Source: Cyanoderma ruficeps
Lineage: Eukaryota; Chordata; Aves; Passeriformes; Timaliidae
Direction of reading: 5' to 3'
DNA length: 64,000 bases
Assembly (NCBI GenBank): GCA_008694505.1
Contig: VZDJ01000116.1
Location: 23,431,501 to 23,495,500, forward strand
This document shows, one piece after another, positions 12,701 through 23,371 of the stretch. The translations under genes and the position numbers were made by a program. The notes below the pieces were generated by a model. It was not told the origin of the DNA. It did no database searches and saw nothing but the letters and a program-made list of their open reading frames with translations. How positions within the stretch are numbered: position 1 is the stretch's first letter; each line of letters opens with the position of its first letter.

Positions 12701-14929
12701 CTGCAGTTTTCTGTAACTAATACAGATAAAAAAAATTTGGTGATGCAGAATTAAGGGGTGTCATTTGTATTCAGAGCCAAAAAAGACATGCATCTCACCA
12801 AAACAACCGAGTTTATTGTTACCAAAAAACTGTTTCAGGAAATCATAGTTCTGTCTCTGAACACAAACCAGAGCTCAGCATGAAGCAGACAGTAACAGAG
12901 ACGGGGTTTTTTGCCAACAGGCAGAAGCAGTGCAAGTGTCAGGGCAGGCTGAATTGCTTGGGCAGAGTGTTTTGGAGAGCTCTATAGGAGCATGCCTGGA
13001 AAATGGTCAGGATCACCTTTCAAAATGCCTTTCCTGTGCAGCTTAGAACTCTGCTGATTTAACGGCACACTGGAAATGCATCTCCAAGAAAACTCCAAGT
13101 GGGAAAGTGTCAAATGTACCCCCTCTAACCTGTCCATCTTTGTCCATGCCTGCTTTGAAGATGCCAAACCAGTCATCTGCTTACCAGGGTGTCATTTAAA
13201 ATATCTCTGCACAACCCAACCCATTTAACTGAAATTATTCTATAAATGCCATGTAAAGTAGAAACCCCACCTATCCAGGCATCACCAGGCCTTACCAACA
13301 TTCCTAAAGGAAGTCAGCCAAGGTGTGATGAGCACTCTTTTACACATGGCAGCCAGGAGAGTGGAGAGACAACTCAGCTTCTTCCTGAGGATGCTGGTGC
13401 CCTCTGTCATGACAGGAGATGGATGCTGTGAGGCATCATTCTTTATTACCAGCATAACCTCTACACATGGAACAAGGGTGATACGATACAATGGCTGATG
13501 TTTGTACATCCTCTAATCCCTTGGTACTAACATTGTCCAGGAAAAGGAGCCCTAACTGCCATGATCTCTCAGCCCACAGGGAAATTGCCAAAGGCAGCTT
13601 CTGTGTGAACAGCAACAATTAAAAGCAAAAGCCCAGCCAACCCTAAATCAACAGAACGCAACCTAAAAATCCAACCCACAGATGAGGCACGGTGAAGAAT
13701 CTATCTGGTCATGCACAGTTGGCTGCTTGGTGATGTCAAACACTGCTTGGTTTCATCTGCCCCAGGAGAGGCTGCTCAGCAAGTCTGCCATGGAGCTGTA
13801 CCCCTGGAGTGGAGGCTTCACTGCTGTTCCTGCATCCTCATCCTCCTCTTCCACAGTGCCGGAGCTGTGGCAGCTTGGAGAATGAGGGAAAGGTAGAAGG
13901 AAAGTCCAATGCTAACTCATACTGGGAAACATTTTGATTGCTTTTGTGCACCACATTCCCCAAGCACGTCTTTGAAATGGTTAAACCTTTGGAAGATGGC
14001 ACTGCAGGAGCTGAAGAACCTGGAGCACTTTATGTACTGGATTTAATAGCAGCAGAACGACTCCTAAATCCAAGCAACCTCAATAGCTGGCCCAGGAACC
14101 CAAGCTGAGTGCTGGATACTGCCAAACAGAATGTGCTGCCTTCCCCTCCCACCTCCTGAAACACAGCTCATCTGGGGAGCAAATGATGCCAGGACAGCAA
14201 AACATCTCCTGCTTGCATCAACCCTGCAACTCTAGACCCTCCTGGAGCTGCCAGAGCACGATGATGATTTAGCTGGAAAAGTGTTTTCAGCCCCAGTAGA
14301 GCAGACCTTTAACCCTGGATTTTGTGTGTCTCTACCACTCCCATGTCTCCTTCTCACACCCTGCCCCCAAACGTTGCTCCTCTCTCCGAGCAACAGCAAT
14401 TGAAACCGTCTGGCCTCAAAATGGTGGGAGGCTCTGGCCCTTTGCTGAGCAGCAGCTTTTTCACGGGTGAGTGTGTGAATACATCGCTCTTTGCTCATAA
14501 TACATTCATTCGTTAAATCTCAGTTGGAATACGAGTAAACGCTGAAATAATTTTCCTGGTTTTCAGTCTCCGGCACGAGGGAAGGCATCCTGAAAGCATG
14601 TTTACCCACCTTCCCTTTCCTCTCCCGGCACAGTCTGCATTTCCTAAAATATCCTCCTGCAAGCGCTTTTGTCTTCAAAGCCTTTGCAGCTCTTGTGCTG
14701 CCATTGTGTGGAAAGAGGAGCGAGCCCCTTCTTTCTGGCCTGGCAGGAGGAGGGGTGGGATGGGTGTGGAGGCGTCTGTGCGTGCCAGAGAGGGAACGAG
14801 CATGAATGGGGCCAGCTGGCCACTCCTGTGCCCGTCTTCCCATCATTTCCATCTGATGCTGCCTGCTCATTGTAATTTTGCAGGCCACATCCACTAACAC
14901 AAAAAAGACTAGGGAGCAGGCAAATGAAC
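9756..14929. other. Intergenic, no gene recognised
   Basis: Apart from an assembly gap near 11.1 kb and modestly GC-richer stretches at about 13.7-14.9 kb, I see only chance open frames. I searched for the tail of ATRNL1, which flanks GFRA1 convergently in mammals, and did not find it. Confidence 0.5.
11055..11155. other. Assembly gap (run of N)
   Basis: The run of about 100 Ns is flanked on the left by a TA/TG microsatellite (GTATATATGTGTGTATATATA) and on the right by a T-run of about 15. The gap therefore probably lies inside simple-repeat sequence and its true length is unknown. Confidence 0.98.
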
Positions 14930-14952
14930 AGATATTTAAAGGGAAAAAAAGC

Positions 14953-14958
14953 TTTATT
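14953..14958 (-). terminator. GFRA1: Candidate distal GFRA1 polyadenylation signal
   Basis: On the minus strand this is AATAAA in the context CAAGAAATAAAGC. It is followed by a U-run within 15 nt and by a U/GU-rich stretch (TTTTTTGTGTTAGTGG) about 45-60 nt downstream, as expected for a cleavage and polyadenylation site. It was selected because both the hexamer and the downstream element are good and because the implied UTR length is reasonable. Other AATAAA hexamers occur closer to the stop, so this may be one of several sites or not used. Confidence 0.3.
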
Positions 14959-17900
14959 TCTTGTTTTCTTAGATCATGGTAGGCTGCAAAACAACAGGGA
15001 AAAATGAGATCAACCTTGTTGTCCTTCTTTTTTTGCCAGTCAAGCTTCCTTTTTTTTTTTTTTTTTAAATAATAAATCCAAACAGAAGAAAAACAACCAG
15101 GAAATTGTTCTCACAAAAACATGCTTTTTAATAAAAAAAGAGAATAATGTTTATTGAGAGGGATTGTTTTCTGGATATGTACAATACTAATGCAGGAGGA
15201 TAATGCTAACAGAAAACGCCAAACATCATGGATTGACTTCCAAAGTGTGGACAGTCCAAAGAGCAATGTCCTCAGAGCAAGTAAGTCAACAGGAACAAGG
15301 GAACAGTGGTGTTGGGTTGGTTTGTTTTTTTTTTACATCAAATTACCAGCCATTATGACTGAAGACCTGACACGTAATAACCTGCAGTGAGATGTACAGA
15401 AATCTGTTAGACAACACAGAATTTACACAAGAAGGTAACTGTTTGTGTAAGAATTTCCTCCAGAAAATGGAAGCATGTTCTAGACATTTTCGGAAAAAGA
15501 CAAAGTGAAAAGACAAAAAAAAAAAAGGTGAAAAGAAGTGCAGGAAAATATTAACATTGGATATCCTCAGATCACAGTGAATGCCAGTCTTCCTGGGTCC
15601 AAATGCTACCTGTTACCTTTATCTTCACACTTCTGCTTACTCTCAATTAATCACTTTATCACCAAGATGTAAGAAAAATTACTTTCATGTGAGCCTCCTC
15701 CTGCTATTTCCTTTTTGCTGCAGCTCTTGTCAACTTGTAGTTTACACAAAAAGCGCAAAATTCAGCACACCCTCAGGTGAAAGACACATGCACCTTCCCA
15801 CCCTGAGCTGTACTACTAATCACAGCTAATCATTTCAGTACCAGGTAATGCTGCACAAAACATCACACAAACCCTGTCAGAGCAAACTCAGTAGCAATAA
15901 TTCTGGGGGAGGAGAGAACATGGACGTTAATAACTGCCACCAGTTAAGTTTCCCACATGTTGGGAGTGCTTTGAAGCAGCTTCTCCCACTGACTGCATTC
16001 GGGATTTATTTTTTGTTCTAATCCAGAAACAACGTAGGGTACTGGGAAGAGGTAAGAGGTTGATTTTATGCATCACTTCACAGAAAAGCAGCAATGTAAA
16101 AATCAAGACCGTATTTTTCTTTCAATTTTCACCTCCACTTGGTTTTCTTTTTAAGCAATGTGTGACTCAGCTCAGTCTGGGCTGTGCACTCCCGACTGCC
16201 AGATACAATCCCCTGTGAGGCTTTGTTCCACCTCTAATAACCCTCACCAACATTCCTCCTAACTTTCCTTTTTGTCCTAACTGAAAGGTTAAAGCCTTTG
16301 TCTCACCCCAAAGCAGGCAGAGGATGTCATTGCTAATAACCTGGTCTGGGGATGTGAGAGGGAGATCCTGTGCTCCCAGCATTTAGGTTAGCATGTTCCC
16401 AAAAGAATTGCTTCACTTCTCAGAAGGGGGAACAGTTTCCATGGGCTAAACCACAAAGTCAAAGAAAAAACCCATGGTTTCTCTGTTTTATCCTCAGTGG
16501 GACACATATTTCTCTCTCAGCAGTGTGCTTTCCGCAACATCTCCTGCTAAAATAAATGGTGGTTCCCTAAACTCTAATTTTTGCATCTTCAGGGTTTCTC
16601 CAGCTTCCTGCTGTCATATACATCCTATTCCATAAACATTACCATATTGTTTTAATCTTATTTTGAAAATTACTCCAGAGTTTCAGTAGATTTTCTGGCT
16701 TCTGTGCTTGAAGGACTTTACATCTCCCTGTGGTTCACTACATCGGTGGAGTTCAGCTTTTGTAGCATTTAAGCTTTGACCTAAGGACAAGTGCAGGGGC
16801 CAAAATCAACTCCTTACTCAGCTGAGGAGCTGCAGCTGGCGAGACTGCCATGACTTATTTGTCAGCAAGTAGCTCTGACAGGTTTGTTAGTGTGGGATAA
16901 GTTTCACCCCAGCTGGACAGGCCTGAGTGACGGAGCAGACACAAAGGCTTTGGAGGACAGAGGTTTGTAAGATGTCAAATATTTTGGTATTTTGGAAGGA
17001 CGAATTCGAGGAAAATTGCCCTTAAATCTATGACTCATTTTCTTCTGGATTCTAGGAAATTCTCCTTTCGACACATTAAAAACTAGTGCAGAAGAATTAC
17101 AATGTTGGAATCACTACAAGCAGGTGAAAAGGGGCTAAGGTTTGGGGTTTTTTAGTCCAGGCAACATTTAGCTCTAATTCTATGCACAGCAACAGCTACT
17201 GGCACCTGAGTAAGATAAAACAACAGAAACTGCTTTAACTCTGGTTAAATGTGCTCAGAGAACTCTTGTGAATAGTCTAGACAGTAGCAGTTTAGTACCA
17301 ATTTAGAATATCACAGTCTATATTGGTATGAAATGCTACTGGGAAATTTGTTGACTCTGTGCTCCTTTAAAATCCAGCTAACTTTTAAGCCACATCTTGA
17401 ATTTGTTGCTCGTGCTTTTACGTATGATAAAAAAGAGATGGAGCATCTTGAAAGAGCTGCAAAAGTTGGCTTCTGATTATTGAGGTGTCCACATCTAATA
17501 TGCATCTATTAAATATAAACATTGCCTGGGGGCAAAATAACTCAGAAGAAGAGAACATGAAGCAAGAGTGTGTAAAAGTCGGGATAATGTCGAGTTAAAA
17601 ATGGGAATTCATCATCCTCCCTGATTTCACCTTAAGAACAGAGCCATCAAAATTTCCCAAAGAGAATTCTTACTCTTGTAAGAATTTACTACTTAGTGAG
17701 ACTTCATCTATTTGACTGAAATTCCAACTGGAAAATATATATTAAAAGTATTTAAATATTTCTAATGGCTTGTAAAGAGTTTGAAAGTGTTCAATTCTAT
17801 TCAGTACCAAACTAAATTTTAAATTCCATCTGGGGAATAACAACATAATGTTTTAGATTATTCAAGTCAAAGCAGTGCTAAAGAGATAAAATGGGAACTT

Positions 17901-18294
17901 TCAATTTCCTTCCCATTAAAGGTGTTCTTAGTTCAGTGGAGACATATTCCTGATCACATCTTTTTTCTCCTCAAAAGTGAAGGCTGTAATTAAAAAAGAA
18001 AACCAGAAAACCAGCACTGAAGCAAATCTATAGAGTTGAATACTGTGGAGTTGGACAAAATGACCTTCTGAAGTTAAAGAGACGCTGAAATAGCCAATAA
18101 TTGAAATGTCAGAGGAGGAACTGGCTGCTAAGAAAAAGCAAATATTTAAAGATGAGAAATATTTAACAAGACACTGGATTAATTTCTCTGCCAAGTTCAT
18201 CAGAACTAAATATATTTCTGTTTGATGTCAGGGACATCAGGTACAATCTGACTAACCTTATGGGCATAAAACAACCCTGAAAGCCTCTTTAGCC

Positions 18295-18346
18295 CAGAAC
18301 AGTTTTAATGCAGAACATGCAGAATGCAGAACAGTTTAATGCAGAA
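18295..18346 (-). repeat. Direct repeat of about 20 bp in probable GFRA1 3' UTR
   Basis: CAGAACAGTTTTAATGCAG and CAGAACAGTTTAATGCAG occur about 32 bp apart, with a third partial copy (ATGCAGAACATGCAGAATGC) between them. It is a local tandem expansion of an AATGCAGAAC unit. Confidence 0.8.
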
Positions 18347-19647
18347 AGAAAGAATGCCAGTGAACGCATATTTTTCAGTGAGGTAGATCCACCTTGGTGT
18401 TGAAGACAAAGCACTGCGTTTCATGAAAAAAAGTTATAATTTTATGAATAACTGCTTGTGCTTCCGTCTGTAACTGCTTGCTCTGAAGGAGCTGCTGTTG
18501 CAGCAGAATCCAGCTCTTTTATTAGAAGCTAAATATGAGATACTCCTGTCACTTGACATATGTAAGATTTATGTCCCTTCAGGGAGCTGTTCTGAGTTTT
18601 GCTCTTCTACTTCACTGGTTTCTCACCATCGTTACTCCATGGAAATATCATAGTGATTAGCCAACAATCACAGGTTTTAATTACATTGAGATTTCAATGG
18701 TTTGTCTTCTTGATCTCCAGCCTAGTTGTACAAGCTTAGCAAAAGCAGATACTTCCATGTTTTCAGTCTACTGATTCGAACTGCAACAAATTGTGAGCAC
18801 TCACAGTCAAAAGGCTGGGTCTTAGAGGGATGTAATTTCATCGGAAGAAAAAAGAAAAAAGCCTGGGAATAGGTCTCCAGACAAGAGTCTGTGCATGCTT
18901 TGAAATGATTAAAAATTCCAGTTCCTCCTAATTCTTCCTACCAGCACAGTGGGAATGAAGCTGCTCAATGGGAAGTGGCCAGCGCCACTTCTCTGTGGAG
19001 ACAGACGGAGGGATGGACAGCTCCTGCCCAGGGCTCAGCACCTCATCCCCATCCTCTTGAAGGAGCTGGATCTCAGGGAGCCTGGTCAGTGAAGCAAAGG
19101 CTGCACCCCTCACCACTGACCAACTCCCTGCATGGTCACTCCTTGGGACTGCTGCCTGCTGGTGGTGTCACCACCCACACTGGGACAAGGGAAACCCCCA
19201 GCTGCTGCTGTTTTTGCAAATACCTGAAAGGTTCACCTTCAATGCCTCTTTCACTGGAACAGCTTGTGGAATAAAGAGTTAGGCTGACTGCTGCAAAAGC
19301 TCAGCCATATATTTCGGTTCAGTCTCAATTTTACCTTAGTGTGCACTGCTTCTAAAAAGAAGCATAAACATGCTGTTAATAATACTAATGACAATGTCTG
19401 TTCCAGTGTAAGATGATTTGGATATGTTTACGGTAGCCCATGATTTAATTTACACACAACTGAACTGGTGAAATTTACAACTGGAACAGTAGATCATCTC
19501 TATGTGCATCTTTATTTGGACAGTCCCTATATTATTGTTGCATGGATAAAATTAATCTTTTAAAGGACTATACAGAGCCCAGCCTAAGTTGCTCATTAAG
19601 CACTCAACACATGATATTTTAGTGACTGAAAGGGGAAAAAATAATTA

Positions 19648-19683
19648 AAACAATTTGAGTAATATAAACAATTTGAGTAATAC
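19648..19683. repeat. 18-bp tandem duplication
   Basis: AAACAATTTGAGTAATA occurs twice in immediate succession with an 18-bp period, with near-perfect identity. It lies in the probable GFRA1 3' UTR. Confidence 0.9.
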
Positions 19684-22079
19684 TGTAACGAGTGACTGCA
19701 TTGACAAGGTCACTGTGATGAACTAACATCATCCACACCACATCCAACTTCGAAAAATCCTCCATTATTTGCATGGTGATGCCTGTAAAGTGTCAGACTC
19801 CTATTTTTTCCTTTCTGCCTCTTTAATAAGCAATTTAATTTTTTAACTATTACTTTAGCATACTTTAATTTACAGGACAAAAAGCTTAAGTGCCCTGTTG
19901 AGCTGTTTTGGCCCCCTGTAAAAACCACCATTTCTTCCTCTACTACATATCGATTTTATTTTCAAAGGTAACTCCCGTTGACTCAGATAACCAGCAGTTT
20001 CTTTTGTAATTAGAAGCTTATTAGGTTTTTATTTACAATATAAGTAAATAGTTTTTATTCTGGATCAGACTGTGTCAAAGCTCTAATGACTGGTACTAAA
20101 TGTAAGAGATACTGTAACCAAAGCAAACATTAAAAGATCTTCAAAAAGTATATACTATACTGGGAGATTAAAATTCCCGATACTGGCTAAGATGTTTAAT
20201 GTGCTGAATACAAATGGTATTTTAAAGAAAGATTTGTGGATCAAAGATGGATTTAATAATCATAATGTTTAGGAATTTGTTTTGAAAATATTTTTAATTG
20301 GATAATGTCAGACTTCTGAATTACAATGCTATCTTCATTAGCATTTCAATAGGTTATACTATCAACTGCTTTTGACATAAAAGAATTTGATTCATTTTTA
20401 AAATCATGAATCTCATAATCTTTTTTCTGCTGCCGCTAGTTTTCAATAATTTGATTATCTTCTACAAGAAGAGCAACAGGAACCACATGGGCTTTGCTGG
20501 TAATGACGGTCTATATATCTCATCTCCGAAAGCTGCTCTGCTGCCTTTGAAAGTAATTTGCAGTTTCTTATCAACACAGAATTAAAAAGTAATATTGTCT
20601 AATTTGTTATGTTCAGTGGCACAGAGTACTGTAGAATTCTATCACATACAAATAGCTTTGAAACCTGTATGATGTGACCATAATCAAGAGTGCATAAATG
20701 AATTTCAAAATTTATGAAAGTGTTTATTATTAGCCAAGAAAAAAATCTCAAAGGATGAACTCGTCAGTAGGTTTAATAGTCTCTTAGCAAGATGTGTATT
20801 TTGCACACTCAAACCTCAGTGCAGCTTATAAAACAGTAATTTGTACTTTATAGTTGTATTGCAAATAACTGATCCGGACATTTCAGAGCAGGACAGGGCA
20901 CAATTGTGTGAATCTCGGAGTAAATTCGTACATCCAACATGATGAACTCCTTGCTTGGAGAAGTTATCTTCTGCTTCCAATAGGAACAAAAACTGATTAC
21001 TGTGGATCACTTAGACATAACTGCTTGTAACAGTCAACAAGCCATCACAGTAAGGTATAAAGACAGCCCTTAGGAGAAATGCTGCCTATCTGATGACATT
21101 TAAAGCTTTAAAGAATTCCTTCTAGATACTGCAGGAAATCATCATGAGCCAGCGCAGGCTGCCAATGTCACTGAGTGAGAACCAAGTGATTAAATCATGT
21201 GTACTGGTAACATTGCCATCCAAACCATTAAATTAATTTATGGAGCTGGTCTTGCAAACAGTTCATCATGTCAGCAATGCCAAGGTCTACCGGAATGAGA
21301 AATGCCTATCACATGGGTACAGGTGCATGCTGCTGCCTTGCAATTGGATCAACCATCCTTTTGTGTTGATTTTAGCAGTTCTAAGAAATAAAACACAGTT
21401 TAAATGATATCCTACTACCTCTTGTCCCTCTACGATGTTTTGATAGGAGAAGTAAGGCATGAAGTTCCTGTAGCTTTTTGATCTGACATTACCAGGTATG
21501 TATGAACAGATGCTGATGTTTTAGCAGAACAAATAAATCGTACGTCATTTTTTTATTAAACAAAGAGTATAATAACTGGACTATATTATCACAATGGAAG
21601 CATAGAAGACCATAGACTGTACAGCTGAAACCCTGTAGCAAAATTTGTTCCTCATATTTAAAGAAATGTATCTTTATCAAGCTTTCACAATGGCTGCATC
21701 TTGCTAATGTAAAGAATCTTCACTCTTGTTAAGGCTAGATGATTATAATTAAAAGATAAATGTACTGTTAGAAGGTTCTACGCCACACTCTATTTTTATG
21801 AGAATTTAACTGAAAGACATACATTATACCTGTATGTGAATTATAATGGCTTCTCGCAGGGAATGCAGAATCACTTACAGTACGTAAACATTTAAAGAGG
21901 AAAATGCTAACACACTGAAAGAGTTTAACATCAGTAGCGATTTATCAAATGAAGGAGTTTCATAAAGTCCACTCTCTGGGAGAACATTCACCATTAGACA
22001 AAAGCCTGGCATCCTTGATAGTCTGAAGTTCAATCAATTTGAAAACCAAAACCATTCAATGAGATAAACAAGATTTTAA

Positions 22080-22444
22080 GAAAACCGTCATCTTCTTTCT
22101 CAGGTAAAAGCCAGAATTAAAATAATAATTATTAAAATAATCCAACCAGGTTGCTTTACAGGCAAATTTACACACTGTCTCTTTAAAACACTGCATGCCC
22201 AAAAGCCTTTTGGGTTTGGAATGTAGCACTGCACCAAGTATTTCACAAAGCCTCTAAATATCACAAGAAGCTTTTTTTAGAGAGAGAGAGAAAAAAAAAA
22301 AATTCCAGCTGACTGAGACTGTTCTAGCAGGAGTGCCTCAGCTTAGCTCCCAGACCTGGAATTCCAGATAAACAACAGAGGACAGCAAACAGATTTTTTT
22401 TTTTTAACTTTTTTTTTTTTTTAACACGTCCTTTTGTAATGCAG
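22080..22444 (-). other. GFRA1: GFRA1 3' UTR, proximal part
   Basis: The sequence directly downstream of the TAG stop has to be 3' UTR unless a further intron intervenes, and no donor is needed. On the minus strand it opens with two A-rich tracts, then a stretch that includes GCTTCTTGTGAT, and further on TTTTAAAGAGACAGT and GTAAAGCAA. These resemble the proximal 3' UTR of mammalian GFRA1 as I remember it; this is unverified recall, not a computed alignment. A CT-repeat followed by A-rich sequence sits at 22276-22302. The UTR very probably continues to lower coordinates. Confidence 0.75.
22394..22422 (-). repeat. Twin A-runs in GFRA1 3' UTR (minus strand)
   Basis: On the minus strand a run of 14 A and a run of 12 A are separated by GTT, beginning about 22 nt after the stop codon. 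Confidence 0.95.
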
Positions 22445-22606
22445 CTACAAGACGACTGATGAGCTCAGGGACAAAGAGAGTGAGAGTGCAAGTGCCATCA
22501 GGGTGAGCTGTGTGCTTAGATAGAAGCTGGTGGGAAGAGCCAGGGAATTCTCCGCGGATATGTGACTGGTGGAGACTCCCGCTGTGTTGTCCTTCCCCAG
22601 AGCGTT
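22445..22606 (-). CDS. GFRA1: GFRA1 last coding exon (GPI-anchor signal and stop)
   Basis: The acceptor GTCTTGCAG precedes AACGCTCTGGGG; 53 codons follow in phase 0, then TAG at 22447-22445. The peptide begins NALGKDNTAGVSTSHIS and ends ALSLSLSLSSSVVL. The last 30 or so residues are hydrophobic (Leu, Ala, Ser, Met) and no charged residue follows the hydrophobic run. That is the architecture of a GPI-attachment signal, which the GPI transamidase removes in the ER. The cleavage site is probably among the small residues around residues 14-21 (Ser, Ala, Asn), but I cannot fix it. Mammalian GFRA1 has a similar-length tail of different composition; this version resembles the chicken protein as I remember it. 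An AUG lies in frame upstream at 22651, but it is intronic and not a real start. Confidence 0.95.
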   Translation of the reverse strand, partial: NALGKDNTAGVSTSHISAENSLALPTSFYLSTQLTLMALALSLSLSLSSSVVL

Positions 22607-23314
22607 CTGCAAGACACAAAACCTTCCTTGGTCACCACCACAACCTTTCATGGCAAAGCATTTACGTACACACCATTAAATTCATCTTTTGTTTGTCCAT
22701 GCCCCCCTTCCACTCATACCTATACATCAGCCTCACCAACTGAATGATTAAAAGGGCATTAAAACAGATGTCACAATGACAATATTTTGAAATTAGTTAA
22801 CACACTTCAAAAAAGAGAAGAGTAATTAAAAAAAAAAATCTTACTTTAGCAATGCTTCCCTGTGTAAAAATACGGTACTTTTTTTAGGGATCTGTGTTTA
22901 TCACTCCAGTTTACTTTGTAACAGCAAAAGTAGGACCCCCAGAGAAAATGCACCGTCTGGACAGTCAACAGAACAAGTTTGTTTGGCAAGTTATTTCTGG
23001 ATAACAGTAAAAAAAAAATTAATCCATGGGTGCAGATTATTAAATAAGTGTCTTTGCTAGGTGCAATGGTGTTTACTATGGCATCTGCCTAAACATGTAC
23101 CACACAGGTACTGAAATACACAATCAGCAGAGGACACTTTGAGCCCAGCTCTGAACTTCTAAGTGAGATCATTCTTTAATGCATAATGATATCAAAACAT
23201 AACAAAACTGACAAGACAGGTGTGAGGTAGCCCACGATAATCTTGACAGACTTGGGAAAGTCTTTTCTTATGGGGAGGCACCTGTGCTGTGAAATATCCA
23301 AGATCCACACTTAC
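22607..23314 (-). other. GFRA1: GFRA1 intron, 708 bp, before last exon
   Basis: The intron is bounded by donor GTAAGTG and acceptor CTTGCAG on the minus strand. It contains no recognisable gene or repeat apart from short A/T runs. Confidence 0.9.
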
Positions 23315-23371
23315 CTCATTAAGACAGAGCTCTGTATCTACAGATTCATTGGATTTTCGCTTCTTCTGTGC
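23315..23371 (-). CDS. GFRA1: GFRA1 57-bp penultimate coding exon
   Basis: This exon, too short to stand out as an open frame, was found from its splice sites and protein match. The acceptor TTTATAG precedes GCACAGAAG, and the donor is GTAAGTG. It holds exactly 19 codons in phase 0, reading AQKKRKSNES, then VDTELCLNE. It corresponds to the AQKLKSN...LC segment of mammalian GFRA1. Features are a basic cluster (Lys-Lys-Arg-Lys), one Asn-Glu-Ser glycosylation sequon and one conserved cysteine that probably belongs to the C-terminal disulphide pattern. It is separated from the upstream exon by a 21909-bp intron and from the last exon by only 708 bp. Because the length is divisible by three and both edges are phase 0, skipping it would leave the reading frame intact; I have no evidence that this happens. 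Confidence 0.94.

Larger units (their letters stand above)
14930..22079 (-). other. GFRA1: Probable distal GFRA1 3' UTR
   Basis: No open frame or exon is recognisable across this 7-kb AT-rich stretch on either strand. Mammalian GFRA1 transcripts have a 3' UTR of several kilobases, and a UTR ending at the AATAAA near 14955 would be about 7.5 kb, a plausible length. No transposon was recognised inside it, in contrast with the stretches on its left, which fits purifying selection or a transcribed UTR. Many ATTTA pentamers occur on the minus strand. Direct repeats at 18295-18346 and 19648-19683 are listed separately. The lower boundary is inference; shorter isoforms could end at any of several TTTATT hexamers (plus-strand reading). 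Confidence 0.4.

Noticed and set aside
1..14929. Possible 3' end of ATRNL1 (convergent neighbour of GFRA1 in mammals)
   Set aside because: I looked on the plus strand for its conserved C-terminal segments (for example an Ile-Pro-Pro-Pro-Gly-Gln-Ser-Gly motif) and found none. The gene probably lies beyond the left edge.
22607..22651. Upstream extension of the last-exon frame to an AUG at 22651
   Set aside because: The extension crosses a clear TTGCAG acceptor and the peptide before it does not match GFRA1. It is intron read-through, not a start.
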